64,000 nucleotides of DNA from Bradyrhizobium sp. 186 (GCF_023101685.1 NZ_CP082164.1:6944001-7008000); one strand, 5' to 3'; counted from the first letter of the stretch, positions 54,411 through 62,805 are shown. Notes: generated from the sequence alone by a model not told the origin. Program-made: numbers and translations.

Positions 54411-56498
54411 TCACCCATGTTGATGCCCCTCCTTGTTAGGCTGACAGATTCTTAGATCAAGTTGCGCAATGACGTGGTTTCGAAGCTCGCGGACAGCGTC
54501 AAGAAGGGATGGTGTATTCGGGAAGAGATAGGCGCCGCTTGGCTGGCGATCAATCAGCAAACGCTTACTTCGGATCTGCACATAGAGCCAGTTCACCGGG
54601 ATCTTGAGCTTGCGGGCCAATTCGGGTGGGCTGAGGAGTGCGTCGTCATGCTCCCATCGGTTGCGCTGGGTGGCCACCTTGATGGCAGCGGCACGGCGGA
54701 GCCGCCCAACGGTGATGGGCAGCACCTTATCGGCGCAATGGGGAGAGCGGTGGCCTTCGTGAGTAAGGATCGCGGCGATCTTGTCGTCGGGGACGCCGTC
54801 GCGGGCAAGCGCCAGCAGGCGCTCCCGCATTTCCGTACCTCGCGTCAATCTGGTGACAGAGTTGACGCTCATCTTCACCTCGAGCTCCGTCATGGCGCCT
54901 CCTCGCCAGACAATCCTGGCCAGGGCCAAGTCGTGCTCACCGCGGTCGAGCACGACCTTTTCGATGAGGCATCGCAACAACGCCTTGCGATGCGCATCCG
55001 AGATACTCTCGTCACCCCATATCTGCGGGAGGCGGCCGGTGAGGCTGATGACCTTGTCGTTGAGCTCCTTGCTTATGGCCACTTGTGTGATGGCTTTGGG
55101 CGGCGTCTGTCGGGCGAGCGCCTCTTCGGCGGCGCGCACGTCGTTTAGCGCCACTTCCCATCGGCGCTCGAGTTCCGAGGCGACCAACCGATTATCTGGA
55201 TCAGCTCGGTTGAACTGCCGTTCGGCGAGCGCCGCCGTGTACCGCTTGCGCTCGAGCTCTCGTTCTGCACTGGAGCGTAACGCATTGTTCATCTGCTGCT
55301 GCACCCGGCGGGAGCGCGACAAGGCATCGAGTTCGGCCGGCGCTAGTGCGGTTAGGAATGCGCCGCCAACCGCTGCATCGATATGGGCGGCGCGGATGTG
55401 TTGGCAGGTTGGCTGACCTTCCTGGGTACGCAGGTGATTGCATACATACTCGCCTCCGCCCTTGTAGCGGACGTACATCTTATGGCCACATCGTGCGCAC
55501 CAGGCAATGCCGTGGAGCAGGAGCTCGCCATTGCGAGGCGCGCCGCGGGTTTTGATGCGCATGTATTCGGCTCGGTTATCTCTGATGACGGCTCGGATTT
55601 TTTCATAAATTGGCCAGTCGATATAGGCCGGATATCGATCTTTAACGACGATCCGCCACTCCTCCATCGGCCGCGGAGCCTTTTGTGGCAGAGCACCCTC
55701 CCGCTTGGGCGGCTGGAAGCGGGTTCGTCCATAGACAAAGGCGCCCGCGTATGCGGGGTTCTTCAAGATCGCCGCGACAGCAGCCAGCGTCGCGCGCGTC
55801 CAGCACAAATCGCCATACCGATCACGACGCGGCAGTTCCAGGTCACGCTCGTTCAACGCTCGCATGACCTTGGCAACGCTGCGCAGCTGCAGGAACAGCT
55901 GGAAGACGAGACCGAGCCGCCCTTGCACGGCCATGTCGGGATCCTTAACGACCACGCCGCTCGGGTCTCGCATCAGCCCGATTGGCAGCATAACCGCAAG
56001 TTCGCCGCGTTCGGCTTTAGCCAGCAGGCCGGCGGTCAGCCGGCTGCGGATCGTATGTAGCTCAAGCTCGGAGATCGAACCCTTCAGCCCGAGAAGTAAC
56101 CGTCCGTTGGGAGTGCCCGGATCATAGACACCATCGCGGTCGGCGATCAGGCAGCCACGTAGACCGCAGATATCCAGGAGCGGATACCAGTCGGTACAAT
56201 TACGCGCCAAGCGGGTCACGTCGATCGACAAAATGAGTCCGACTTCACTCAGGCCAACACGGCCAACGAGCTCCTTGAAGCCGTTACGTTGTGCTATAGA
56301 AGCGCCGCTCAACCCGAGATCCGCATCGATCACGTCGATGGCCGCCTCACGCCATCCGAGTTCGCGGGCGCGCTGGCGAAGCGCGTATTGAAGGCGCAGG
56401 CTCTCCTGATTGCTTACAACCTGGTGGGGCGTCGACTGCCGGATGTATACTACGGCTTTGCGTGCCAAGTGGCTTGGTGTGACCAGCTCGGACTTCAT
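54411..56498 (-). CDS. Large serine recombinase
   Basis: 695 residues. Resolvase domain: AVVYIRQSTPHQVVSNQESL with the nucleophilic Ser, and GLILSIDVTRLARNCTDW with the active-site Arg. A recombinase domain follows (VMRALNERDLELPRRDRYGD, ILKNPAYAGAFVYGRTRFQP), a zinc ribbon (CARCGHKMYVRYKGGGEYVC) and a long C-terminal part with a helix-turn-helix (SPPELARKLKIPVNWLYVQI). ATGA overlap with the gene upstream. Its TGA stop lies at the element boundary. Confidence 0.93.
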   Translation of the reverse strand: MKSELVTPSHLARKAVVYIRQSTPHQVVSNQESLRLQYALRQRARELGWREAAIDVIDADLGLSGASIAQRNGFKELVGRVGLSEVGLILSIDVTRLARNCTDWYPLLDICGLRGCLIADRDGVYDPGTPNGRLLLGLKGSISELELHTIRSRLTAGLLAKAERGELAVMLPIGLMRDPSGVVVKDPDMAVQGRLGLVFQLFLQLRSVAKVMRALNERDLELPRRDRYGDLCWTRATLAAVAAILKNPAYAGAFVYGRTRFQPPKREGALPQKAPRPMEEWRIVVKDRYPAYIDWPIYEKIRAVIRDNRAEYMRIKTRGAPRNGELLLHGIAWCARCGHKMYVRYKGGGEYVCNHLRTQEGQPTCQHIRAAHIDAAVGGAFLTALAPAELDALSRSRRVQQQMNNALRSSAERELERKRYTAALAERQFNRADPDNRLVASELERRWEVALNDVRAAEEALARQTPPKAITQVAISKELNDKVISLTGRLPQIWGDESISDAHRKALLRCLIEKVVLDRGEHDLALARIVWRGGAMTELEVKMSVNSVTRLTRGTEMRERLLALARDGVPDDKIAAILTHEGHRSPHCADKVLPITVGRLRRAAAIKVATQRNRWEHDDALLSPPELARKLKIPVNWLYVQIRSKRLLIDRQPSGAYLFPNTPSLLDAVRELRNHVIAQLDLRICQPNKEGHQHG

Positions 56499-56595
56499 GA
56501 GGGATCTCCGCCAAAATCGCGGCGACGTCTTCGACGATCTGGCGTCGGAGCGCGGGCGTCAGCGTCGACCAAAGATCGGCTGGATCCATGCTCAT
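56347..56595 (-). CDS. Small accessory gene of the recombinase cassette, overlapping frames
   Basis: 82 residues: MSMDPADLWSTLTPALRRQI then VEDVAAILAEIPHEVRAGH is the conserved part of a short protein usually found before such recombinases. It overlaps the DUF5372-like gene upstream and the first 50 codons of the recombinase in a different frame. The C-terminal part is probably a by-product of the recombinase sequence. Confidence 0.6.
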   Translation of the reverse strand: MSMDPADLWSTLTPALRRQIVEDVAAILAEIPHEVRAGHTKPLGTQSRSIHPAVDAPPGCKQSGEPAPSIRASPARPRTRMA

Positions 56596-56878
56596 GTGCG
56601 TCGGGACAATCCGCTGTCGATAAAAGGTCGAGTAGAGCCTCCATACTCAGCTTAATCTGATTTGCTTCTTGCTCATAATATTCGATTGCGGTTGCCTGAA
56701 TTAGGAGACTGCTTCCCGTGCGAAACTCAACTTCATACGAAGCGGGAATGCCTCGGCCTCGCTGGCCGATCTTCCTGATCACTCGAAATGAGCGGCCGTA
56801 CAAAGGATGGCGGGGATCTCGAACTTCGACCACCTCCGGAAATGATTCGTCAGACTCACTATTAGGGACATTCCTCAA
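56495..56878 (-). CDS. DUF5372-like accessory protein of the recombinase cassette
   Basis: 127 residues. VVEVRDPRHPLYGRSFRVIR then KIGQRGRGIPASYEVEFRTG is the DUF5372-like core (V.V.HP.HPLYGR.F.V). The last 30 residues (ARAPTPDRRRRRRDFGG) overlap the small accessory gene and are low-complexity, so the natural end may be earlier. The gene order DUF5372, small gene, recombinase is typical of this cassette type. Confidence 0.7.
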   Translation of the reverse strand: MRNVPNSESDESFPEVVEVRDPRHPLYGRSFRVIRKIGQRGRGIPASYEVEFRTGSSLLIQATAIEYYEQEANQIKLSMEALLDLLSTADCPDAHEHGSSRSLVDADARAPTPDRRRRRRDFGGDPS

Positions 56879-57018
56879 TCCCCTCGATCGAAGGCATCGA
56901 TTGGCGTGTGCCCGAGCGTATCTGGAAGCCCGCTCTTGCCGGCTGAAACATCGCAGAAACTCGCATAGAATATAGCGAACTTGCTTCTTCGAATCAGCAT
57001 ATTCGAGTAGAATCGAAC

Positions 57019-58549
57019 ATGCGATTTGACCTCGAAAACCTGCCCTCCGATACGGCCCTGTTGCACCGTTTGGTGCGTAAGATGGCTGATGTTGTCGAGA
57101 GCCGCGATGGCGAGATCGAGCGCCTTCAGATCATCATCAAGAAGCTGCAGCGGGCGCAGTTCGGGCGTCGCTCCGAACGCCTCGATGCCGATCAACTGGC
57201 GCTCGCACTTGAGGATCTCGACGGCGATATTGCCCGCATCCGGGAGAGCCGTCCGGCGATCGCGACAGAGGCAGCTGAAGCGCCATCCCGGCGCAAGCCA
57301 CTGCCCGATCATCTGCCCCGCGAGGACGTTCTGCTCGACGTCGATAGTGAGATCTGCGGTTGTTGCGGCGGCGCGCTCCACGCGATCGGCGAAAGCGTGA
57401 GCGAGATGCTCGACTGGGTTCCGGCGCAGCTTCGTGTCGTTCGTATCGCCCGCCCGAAATACGCCTGCCGCGCCTGTAACAAGGTTGTGCAAGCGCCGGC
57501 GTCCGAACGGCCGATCGCCGGCGGATTGGCGACGCCAGCTCTGCTCACTCAAGTGTTGATCAGCAAATATTGCGATCACACGCCGCTCTATCGGCAATCG
57601 CAAATCTTTGCTCGGCACGGTGTCGATCTCAGCCGTTCGACGCTGGTCGGATGGGTTGGCGGTGCGTGCTGGTGGGCTGGAAGCGCTGCATGAGCGGCTG
57701 TGCAAGAACGTGTTCGCGTCTGATCATCTGTTCGCAGACGACACGCCGATCCCAGTACTTGATCCCGGCAGAGGGAGGACGAAGACGGGGCGATTGTGGG
57801 TCTATGCCCGCGAGCAACGACCGTGGAGCGGACCCGAACCGCCGGCTGCGGTCTATTTGTATGCGCCGGATCGCAAAGCAGAACGGCCCGCCTCGCATCT
57901 CGAGGACTTCAAAGGCGTCCTGCATGTCGATGGTTATGCCGGCTTCGAACAACTGGCCAACAACGGCGATGTCGTGCTTGCCGCCTGTTGGGCGCACACG
58001 AGGCGCAAGTTCTACGAAGTGGCCGAGGCTACCGGCTCGCCGGTGGCGGCCGAAGCACTGCGCCGGATCGGTGAACTCTATGTCATCGAAGTACGCGTGC
58101 GCGGGAAATCGTCCGCTCATCGCCTTGCCGAGCGGCGCTCCTTCTCCAGGCCGATCGTGCAAGCTCTGCATGCCTGGCTGGAAGCCCAGCTTCCGCGCGT
58201 AGCAGGCCGGAGCACCCTGGCCGAGGCGATCCGCTATGCGCTCTCGCGCTGGGAAGGTCTGACCCGCTTCCTGCATGACGGCCGCATTGAACTCGATACC
58301 AATCCGGTCGAACGCGCGATCCGCCCAGTGGCGCTCGGGCGTAAGAACCATCTCTTTGCCGGAAGCGATGGTGGCGGCGACCGGTGGGCGATCGTCTGTT
58401 CGCTGATCGAAACTTGCAAACTCAACGGCGTCGAACCCTACGCCTACCTGCGCGATGTGCTCACGCGCATGGTCAACGGGCATCCCATCAACCGCCTCGA
58501 TGAACTGCTGCCTTGGACCTGGAAAAATAAGAATCATGTCAAGACCTGA
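57019..58549 (+). pseudogene. tnpC: IS66 TnpC transposase with one-base frameshift
   Basis: Frame 1 encodes LHRLVRKMADVVESRDGEIE, the zinc-finger segment EICGCCGGALHAIGESVSEM and CDHTPLYRQSQIFARHGVDL. It breaks at the G3 run 57674-57676 after GGACWW. With one G fewer it joins LEALHERLCKNVFASDHLFA and DDTPIPVLDPG, which carries the first catalytic Asp, then VHVDGYAGF-type and NPVERAIRPVALGRKNHLFA motifs. One-base change in an otherwise full-length IS66 transposase. Confidence 0.9.
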
Positions 58550-58759
58550 CTGACATGCATGCTCCGGACGCTTACGATCTGCCGCCTGATTGCTCCATGC
58601 TGGATTGCAGTTCGTTGGGCAAGGATATCGTCACGCTCCGGTGCAAAGCTGCGCAGACCTGATCGGAGCCTGGCCGACAGGGAAAGCGAACAATGCTGCG
58701 CGCAGTTTCGTTCGCAGAAACCGTCGTGCGACACGTTAGAAAGCGCGCTTTCGTGCCCC

Positions 58760-59959
58760 TCAGATCTCCGGAAACAGTCGCGGAAACAGCACGTCGAGCG
58801 TATCCATGGGAAAGCGCAACGACACCGGGCCCTTGGGTGTTTCCGAGGCAAGAAGACCGGTTGCGACGACATCGTTGAAGACGCGCCGTGCCGTGCGTTC
58901 GGGAAGGCCGGTGATGCGCGGGACGTCGCCGCGGTCGAACTGTCCGCGAATGAGCGCCTCCTCCAGAAGCCGCGCGGCTTGCGGCTTTAACTGCTCGCTC
59001 CTCTCGACGAAACCGCGCAACCGCTGGGCCAGCGTTTCGATCTCGAACAGGCTTCCCATGAACGTCACCTGATCCAGGCAAACGCGCAGAAACCAGAGAA
59101 TGAATTCGCTTAAAGCCCGTTGCGAGAGGTTGCCCCGGCCGTCGAGATCGCCCTGCCGGGGCATGTCGGCATGGTCCATCATCCGCTTGTAATCGCCTGG
59201 GCCGGTGAGGCCGCGCGCCAATCCGCGCGAGACAGACCACAGCCCGTGCGCACCGATTCCGCCAAGATGCGCCATGGCGTGGCTCATCAGGCGGCTGACG
59301 CGGCCGTTGCCGTCCGGGAAAGGATGGATGTAGTTGAAGCGATGATGTGCGGCCGGAATCGCGATGATCCGCGCCGCCTTGCCGAAGCGTTCGAAGCGAT
59401 AGCGGTCGGCAAAATACGTCATGAAGGCTGTGATGCGATCGCTGGAAGGCGGTTGATGGCGGCCGACTGAGACATCGTGTTCGGTGCTCGACCGCCATGT
59501 GCCGGGCTGCATCGTGAACTCGCTACCGTTGCCGCGGATGCAAAGCATCTCGGGCGCGGCGTCGCGGTAGAATTCGCGGTGGAGCCAGAGAATAAAATCG
59601 ACGGAGGCCGGTTCGCCCAGGCGATTTTCGCGCGCCATGGAATCGATTTCGGACTGCACGCGCACGTGGGCTGCCGCCTCGATCTGCAGGTTGCGGCGTT
59701 GCTTGTCGTTGTCAAAGTTGCCGTCGAGTGCGCGCGCGATGTCGCGCGGCCTGGTGTTATGTCCTTCGATCAGGTTGCTGTAATAGGTGTTCATGATCCG
59801 CACGAGGCCCGCGAGATTGGCGGCGGTTTGCGGATTAAGCGCGTGACCGAGCTTCGCGGTCGCGGCCGAAAGCTCGGCCACCACGTCAGAGATGGCCTCG
59901 GGCACTTCTTCCAGCCTGGCCGGCTCGATGCGTTCGACGGTTTCCAGCATTGGGGGCAT
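58760..59959 (-). CDS. Fic-family AMP-transferase, second copy type
   Basis: 399 residues. Fic motif HPFPDGNGRVSR at 212-223. Inhibitory helix SNLIEGH at 61-67 fits (S/T)xxxE(G/N). The C-terminal region (QFDRGDVPRITGLPERTARR then VFNDVVATGLLASETPKGP) is a winged helix-turn-helix. It is distinct from the Fic at 50384, with a longer N-terminal region. Its start codon ATG lies inside the first copy of a repeated ATCGGCCAAAA motif. Confidence 0.92.
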   Translation of the reverse strand: MPPMLETVERIEPARLEEVPEAISDVVAELSAATAKLGHALNPQTAANLAGLVRIMNTYYSNLIEGHNTRPRDIARALDGNFDNDKQRRNLQIEAAAHVRVQSEIDSMARENRLGEPASVDFILWLHREFYRDAAPEMLCIRGNGSEFTMQPGTWRSSTEHDVSVGRHQPPSSDRITAFMTYFADRYRFERFGKAARIIAIPAAHHRFNYIHPFPDGNGRVSRLMSHAMAHLGGIGAHGLWSVSRGLARGLTGPGDYKRMMDHADMPRQGDLDGRGNLSQRALSEFILWFLRVCLDQVTFMGSLFEIETLAQRLRGFVERSEQLKPQAARLLEEALIRGQFDRGDVPRITGLPERTARRVFNDVVATGLLASETPKGPVSLRFPMDTLDVLFPRLFPEI

Positions 59960-60158
59960 TTTGGCCGATCCGGTAGTCTGTTAAGATATTCAATATAAAT
60001 GATTTTCATGTTAAGATTACACGCTTTGGCCGATCTTTTGGCCGATTTTGGCAGCGGCATTTTCAGGCAATTTTGGCCGATCTATATGTCATATAAGACA
60101 CTGATAAGTAACGATAAAATACAACAAAATACAAGTTTTGGCCGTTTTCTTGGCCGAT
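59959..60158. repeat. Repeated ATCGGCCAAAA motifs upstream of the second Fic gene
   Basis: Six same-orientation copies (plus strand (T)TTTGGCCGAT) at 59959-59969, 60025-60034, 60036-60046, 60071-60081, 60136-60146 (one mismatch) and 60150-60158. Start distances are 65, 12, 35, 65, 12, so a unit of three copies recurs with a 112-bp period. The first copy overlaps the Fic start codon. Probably operator sites for a regulator; Fic itself, with its winged helix, is a candidate. Confidence 0.8.
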
Positions 60159-60230
60159 CTTGGTGGATCGGCCTGTCTCTTGTCAATCCGAGCTTCGCTC
60201 TCGCACCGGACGGCGGCCAAATGGAGCGAA

Positions 60231-60701
60231 CTATCCCGGCGGATTCCAGGTCCAGACCGGACGCGCGACGCCGATGACATCGCATCGCATGACCGGCCCG
60301 AAATACCGGCTATCGAACGAGTAAGGATGGGGCTGCAGCAGGAAATACTCGCCCTCGATGAGGGTAAGGCAGCCATCCCACGACGGCAGCGGGCGCCCCT
60401 CGCGATCCTTCTCGAAGGTCTCGGCGATGGTCTTGCCGTTCACGCTGACAACTCCGGTCCCATCCACCTTGGAGCGGCAAACCTCATCGCCGCCCATGGC
60501 CGCGACCTGTTTCACGAGTGGGACATCGGGTGCAAGAATTCCGCGCGCGACGATCATCATTTCGATGAGTGGCGGCGGCTGAACGGTAGCGGTCTCGCCT
60601 CGCTGCGGAAGCCGGTGCTCGACGCGGTAGAAGCCGAGCGGCGCGCTGCCGGAGGCATTGTAAAGGACGAGCGGCGCATGGGTTTGGAGCGAGGCCAGCA
60701 T
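60231..60701 (-). CDS. traF: TraF-like S26 signal peptidase of conjugative transfer, possibly 5'-truncated
   Basis: 156 residues. LYNASGSAPLGFYRVE carries the catalytic Ser in the NASxSxPxGxY context of TraF, and LVKQVAAMGGDEVCRSK the Lys of the Ser-Lys dyad. FLLQPHPYSFDSRYFGPVMR is the typical C-terminal FDSRYxGP. The leading hydrophobic segment is shorter than usual, and the gene starts inside the end of the DUF6499-type frame. TraF matures conjugation pilin. Confidence 0.85.
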   Translation of the reverse strand: MLASLQTHAPLVLYNASGSAPLGFYRVEHRLPQRGETATVQPPPLIEMMIVARGILAPDVPLVKQVAAMGGDEVCRSKVDGTGVVSVNGKTIAETFEKDREGRPLPSWDGCLTLIEGEYFLLQPHPYSFDSRYFGPVMRCDVIGVARPVWTWNPPG

Positions 60702-61182
60702 GGCGACGAAGGCCGTAGATCTTCAGGAGCACATAGCTCGACGGTCCTTTCAACGTCACCACCGGAACTCCGTCGACGCCAATGACGGCGGCCCGGCTGA
60801 CCTTGAAGTCGGCAAGGCTCATTTTCGGCGCGCCGTCTCGATATCCAAGTGGCGTGCAACGGGCGCGAATGACTCGCCGGCTCATCGTCGGCAGCCAGAA
60901 CACGGGCGAGCTGCGTGCAGTGCTGAAGGGGTCTGCGAACGCGTAGAGGCCCCAATTTTCTGCCTTGGGATAACGCCTGCGCAGGCGCAGCAATGGCGGG
61001 CCGTCGTGCAGTGTGATGGGGCTCAGGCGCCGCGGCACAGCGGCGCGCCAGTCAGCCAGATAGTCCGGATTGCGGCGCAGGAATTCCCAGGCCCAGTCGC
61101 TTCCATCGCAAGGCTCGGCCTGCGCAAGACCCGGTGTGGCGCCCTTCGCCGGGCCTTCTCGGCCATGATTGCTGCTCGGCAT
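60484..61182 (-). CDS. DUF6499/DUF2285-type ICE protein, C-terminus lost
   Basis: SDWAWEFLRRNPDYLADWRA is the DUF6499 signature, and SLADFKVSRAAVIGVDGVPV then VTLKGPSSYVLLKIYG begins the DUF2285 part. After that the frame enters traF sequence and loses similarity, so the DUF2285 half was probably removed by a deletion that joined it to traF. Such proteins are transcriptional regulators in rhizobial ICEs. Confidence 0.75.
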   Translation of the reverse strand: MPSSNHGREGPAKGATPGLAQAEPCDGSDWAWEFLRRNPDYLADWRAAVPRRLSPITLHDGPPLLRLRRRYPKAENWGLYAFADPFSTARSSPVFWLPTMSRRVIRARCTPLGYRDGAPKMSLADFKVSRAAVIGVDGVPVVTLKGPSSYVLLKIYGLRRHAGLAPNPCAARPLQCLRQRAARLLPRRAPASAARRDRYRSAAATHRNDDRRARNSCTRCPTRETGRGHGRR

Positions 61183-61263
61183 CGTCCCCCGTCACTCCGA
61201 CGATGCTCGAAGGCGATTGCGGCGCGAGAGAGGCCCCCGCGCCTGGCGCGGGGGCCGGCTTCC

Positions 61264-61470
61264 TCAGTCGGCGGGATTCCAGATGATGGCAAAGACGCTG
61301 TCATCATCCTGGCCGGCGGCGCGGCCGAGATTGGCGTAGAGCTTGCGCGGTCCGAACTCGGGTGCGGCCAGCGACAGGCTCACATAATCCTTGCCGCTGG
61401 TTTCCCCGCGCCGGGTCCAGCCTGCGCCGATCTCGACGCCCTGGGTGACGACGCGGAAGTCGGGTTGGGT
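61264..61470 (-). pseudogene. DUF736 gene remnant
   Basis: DFRVVTQGVEIGAGWTRRGE then TSGKDYVSLSLAAPEFGPRK and SVFAIIWNPAD correspond to the C-terminal two thirds of DUF736 proteins (DYRxxxGxxExGAxWxRxxxxxGxxYxSxxLxxPxF). The N-terminus is missing because the sequence merges with the upstream region of the divergent response regulator. DUF736 genes accompany relaxase genes in rhizobial ICEs. Confidence 0.8.
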
Positions 61471-61500
61471 AGGCCTCGAATATTGCTGCACGGAGCTCTG

Positions 61501-62130
61501 ATGCGAGTACTGATCGTCGACGATCATCCCATCATCATAGCTGCTTGCCAGGCCTTGCTTGCCGACGAGGCAGGATTCATTGTCACGGGAGCGGCAGATG
61601 CGGTAAGTGGATTGGCGTCCTTTATTGCCAGACCTCCTGAGGTCTGCGTCATAGACGTTAACCTGCCATCCGTCTCCGGCATGGAGCTCGCTCGACGGAT
61701 CCTTGGAAGAGACGCCGAAGCGCGCATCGTGATGTTTAGCGTCAACGACGATCCTGCATTCGTGGCAACCGCGATCGACATCGGCGTCAAAGGGTACGTT
61801 TCCAAATCGGGAGACCCCAACAACCTAGTTCTTGCAATTCGTGAAGTCCGGAAAGGCGGCACTTTCCTGTCATCGCGTGCCGTTCAAACGCCAGCGTTGG
61901 CTGATCCGGTGATTGCAGCAAACCGGCTTGCGCAAGTCAGCCCAAGAGAAGCGAAGATTCTTCACCTCCTCGCGTCCGGCAGGGGCTTTTCCGAGATCGC
62001 AAAACTGATCAGTGTTTCCTACGGAACGGTCGCCAACGATATCGCGGTTGTGAGGCATAAGCTTGGCCTTAGGTCGACCAGCGAATTGGTCCGGTTGGCG
62101 ATTGAACTCTCTGCCAAGCTCCATCGTTAA
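61501..62130 (+). CDS. NarL/FixJ-family response regulator
   Basis: 209 residues. Receiver domain: MRVLIVDDHPIIIAACQALL with acidic pair, phospho-acceptor Asp52 in VCVIDVNLPS, and Lys near 104 in GYVSKSGD. Output domain: VSPREAKILHLLASGRGFSE then IAKLISVSYGTVANDIAVVR, a LuxR-type helix-turn-helix. GGAG is 6 nt upstream of the ATG. No histidine kinase gene is nearby, so it is an orphan here. Confidence 0.93.
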   Translation: MRVLIVDDHPIIIAACQALLADEAGFIVTGAADAVSGLASFIARPPEVCVIDVNLPSVSGMELARRILGRDAEARIVMFSVNDDPAFVATAIDIGVKGYVSKSGDPNNLVLAIREVRKGGTFLSSRAVQTPALADPVIAANRLAQVSPREAKILHLLASGRGFSEIAKLISVSYGTVANDIAVVRHKLGLRSTSELVRLAIELSAKLHR

Positions 62131-62458
62131 GGAGCGATCAGCAAGTCTTCGCGTTTCCTTCGCGTTCTCAACGCATATTTGCCGATCCTTGGCCGGATGA
62201 TTTGCGGCTGTCGAGCGCGAGCCGCGGCTTATCTGCAAGGCATGCGGCAAGCGCGGCGCCATTCTCAGGGGTGGAAGCGAGCCGAACTTGATGGGCCGAG
62301 CGATCACCACTGAAGGTACCTCGTCCGACGCAACAAAAACTAGGTCTATGCGTTTTCGAACATTCGTGGCCCGGCCGCCGCTAACCATAACTACGACCAC
62401 GTCTTGTTAGACAAAGCTTAAAAACTTACAGTTGTAGTTTTCAGTATGGATTTTTTTC
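62131..62458. other. Intergenic, nothing recognised
   Basis: 328 bases between the response regulator and the next small gene. An AT-rich stretch at 62400-62455 probably holds the promoter for 62459. Confidence 0.4.
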
Positions 62459-62662
62459 ATGATGGTCCGCTTACCCGTAGTCGGGGTCATCTCGCCTGAT
62501 GGGAGAAGGTCATACTGGGTGGCAGCAGTGACGCCAGAGAAGGCGATGGGAGCGGTCGCGCGGGTCATCCCCGAGGGGCATGCCACTAGGCTCTTGAAGC
62601 ACCGCCTGCGCGTGAGGCCAGATGCGCTCCGGCCAGGGCAAGTTCAGCAGCTTAGGCTCTGA
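62459..62662 (+). CDS. Small basic hypothetical protein
   Basis: 67 residues: MMVRLPVVGVISPDGRRSYW then VAAVTPEKAMGAVARVIPEG and HATRLLKHRLRVRPDALRPG. Short beta strands followed by a basic helix. The frame is clean and stands after a promoter-like AT-rich region. No family assigned. Confidence 0.6.
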   Translation: MMVRLPVVGVISPDGRRSYWVAAVTPEKAMGAVARVIPEGHATRLLKHRLRVRPDALRPGQVQQLRL

Positions 62663-62805
62663 CCCAGAAACCTACCCACTAGGGGGCATTTATCTGCCTC
62701 AAAAGAGCGGCCCTCCGCGTTTCACCGCCGGTCTATATCTGGTCTCCGTATTGGCGGACTGAGACCGCGCGCTCTCGCTGCCGTCTCTTGGAGGGAGCCG
62801 CGTGG

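Larger units (their letters stand above)
54405..56891 (-). mobile_element. Large serine recombinase cassette inserted in IS66 tnpB
   Basis: A 2481-bp insert flanked by GATCGA at 54405-54410 and 56886-56891. It carries three minus-strand genes: a DUF5372-like gene, a small overlapping gene and a large serine recombinase. The recombinase stop codon touches the left boundary. No inverted repeats are evident, as expected for recombinase-driven integration rather than a DDE transposon. Confidence 0.88.
54112..56946 (+). pseudogene. tnpB: IS66 TnpB (Orf2), split by a recombinase cassette
   Basis: The 5' part encodes VKVHLALGYTDMRKGMDGLA, RAQIVKILFWDGNGLCLFTK and LSPAQLAMLI up to 54410. The missing 3' end resumes at 56892: GIDWRVPERIWKPALAG and the stop at 56946. 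Joining across the 6-bp repeat GATCGA gives MLI-E-GIDW in frame, so an intact tnpB of about 118 residues was interrupted. The interrupted form still encodes 103 residues. Confidence 0.92.
53119..58575 (+). mobile_element. IS66-family element containing a recombinase insert
   Basis: Ends: GTAAGCGTCCGAA at 53119 and its complement CCGGACGCTTAC ending 58575. The 7-bp sequence GATCTGC directly abuts both ends (53112-53118 and 58576-58582); IS66 elements usually duplicate 8 bp. It contains tnpA, tnpB and tnpC in order. tnpB is interrupted and tnpC has a frameshift, so the element should be immobile by itself. Confidence 0.88.

Noticed and set aside
59999..60277. Plus-strand frame through the ATCGGCCAAAA repeats
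   Set aside because: Its text (repeated LAD/FGR segments) arises from the repeats themselves; no start signal or family.
60700..61500. N-terminal extension of the response regulator
   Set aside because: The extension overlaps the DUF6499 and DUF736 sequences antisense. The receiver domain begins exactly at 61501 behind a ribosome binding site.
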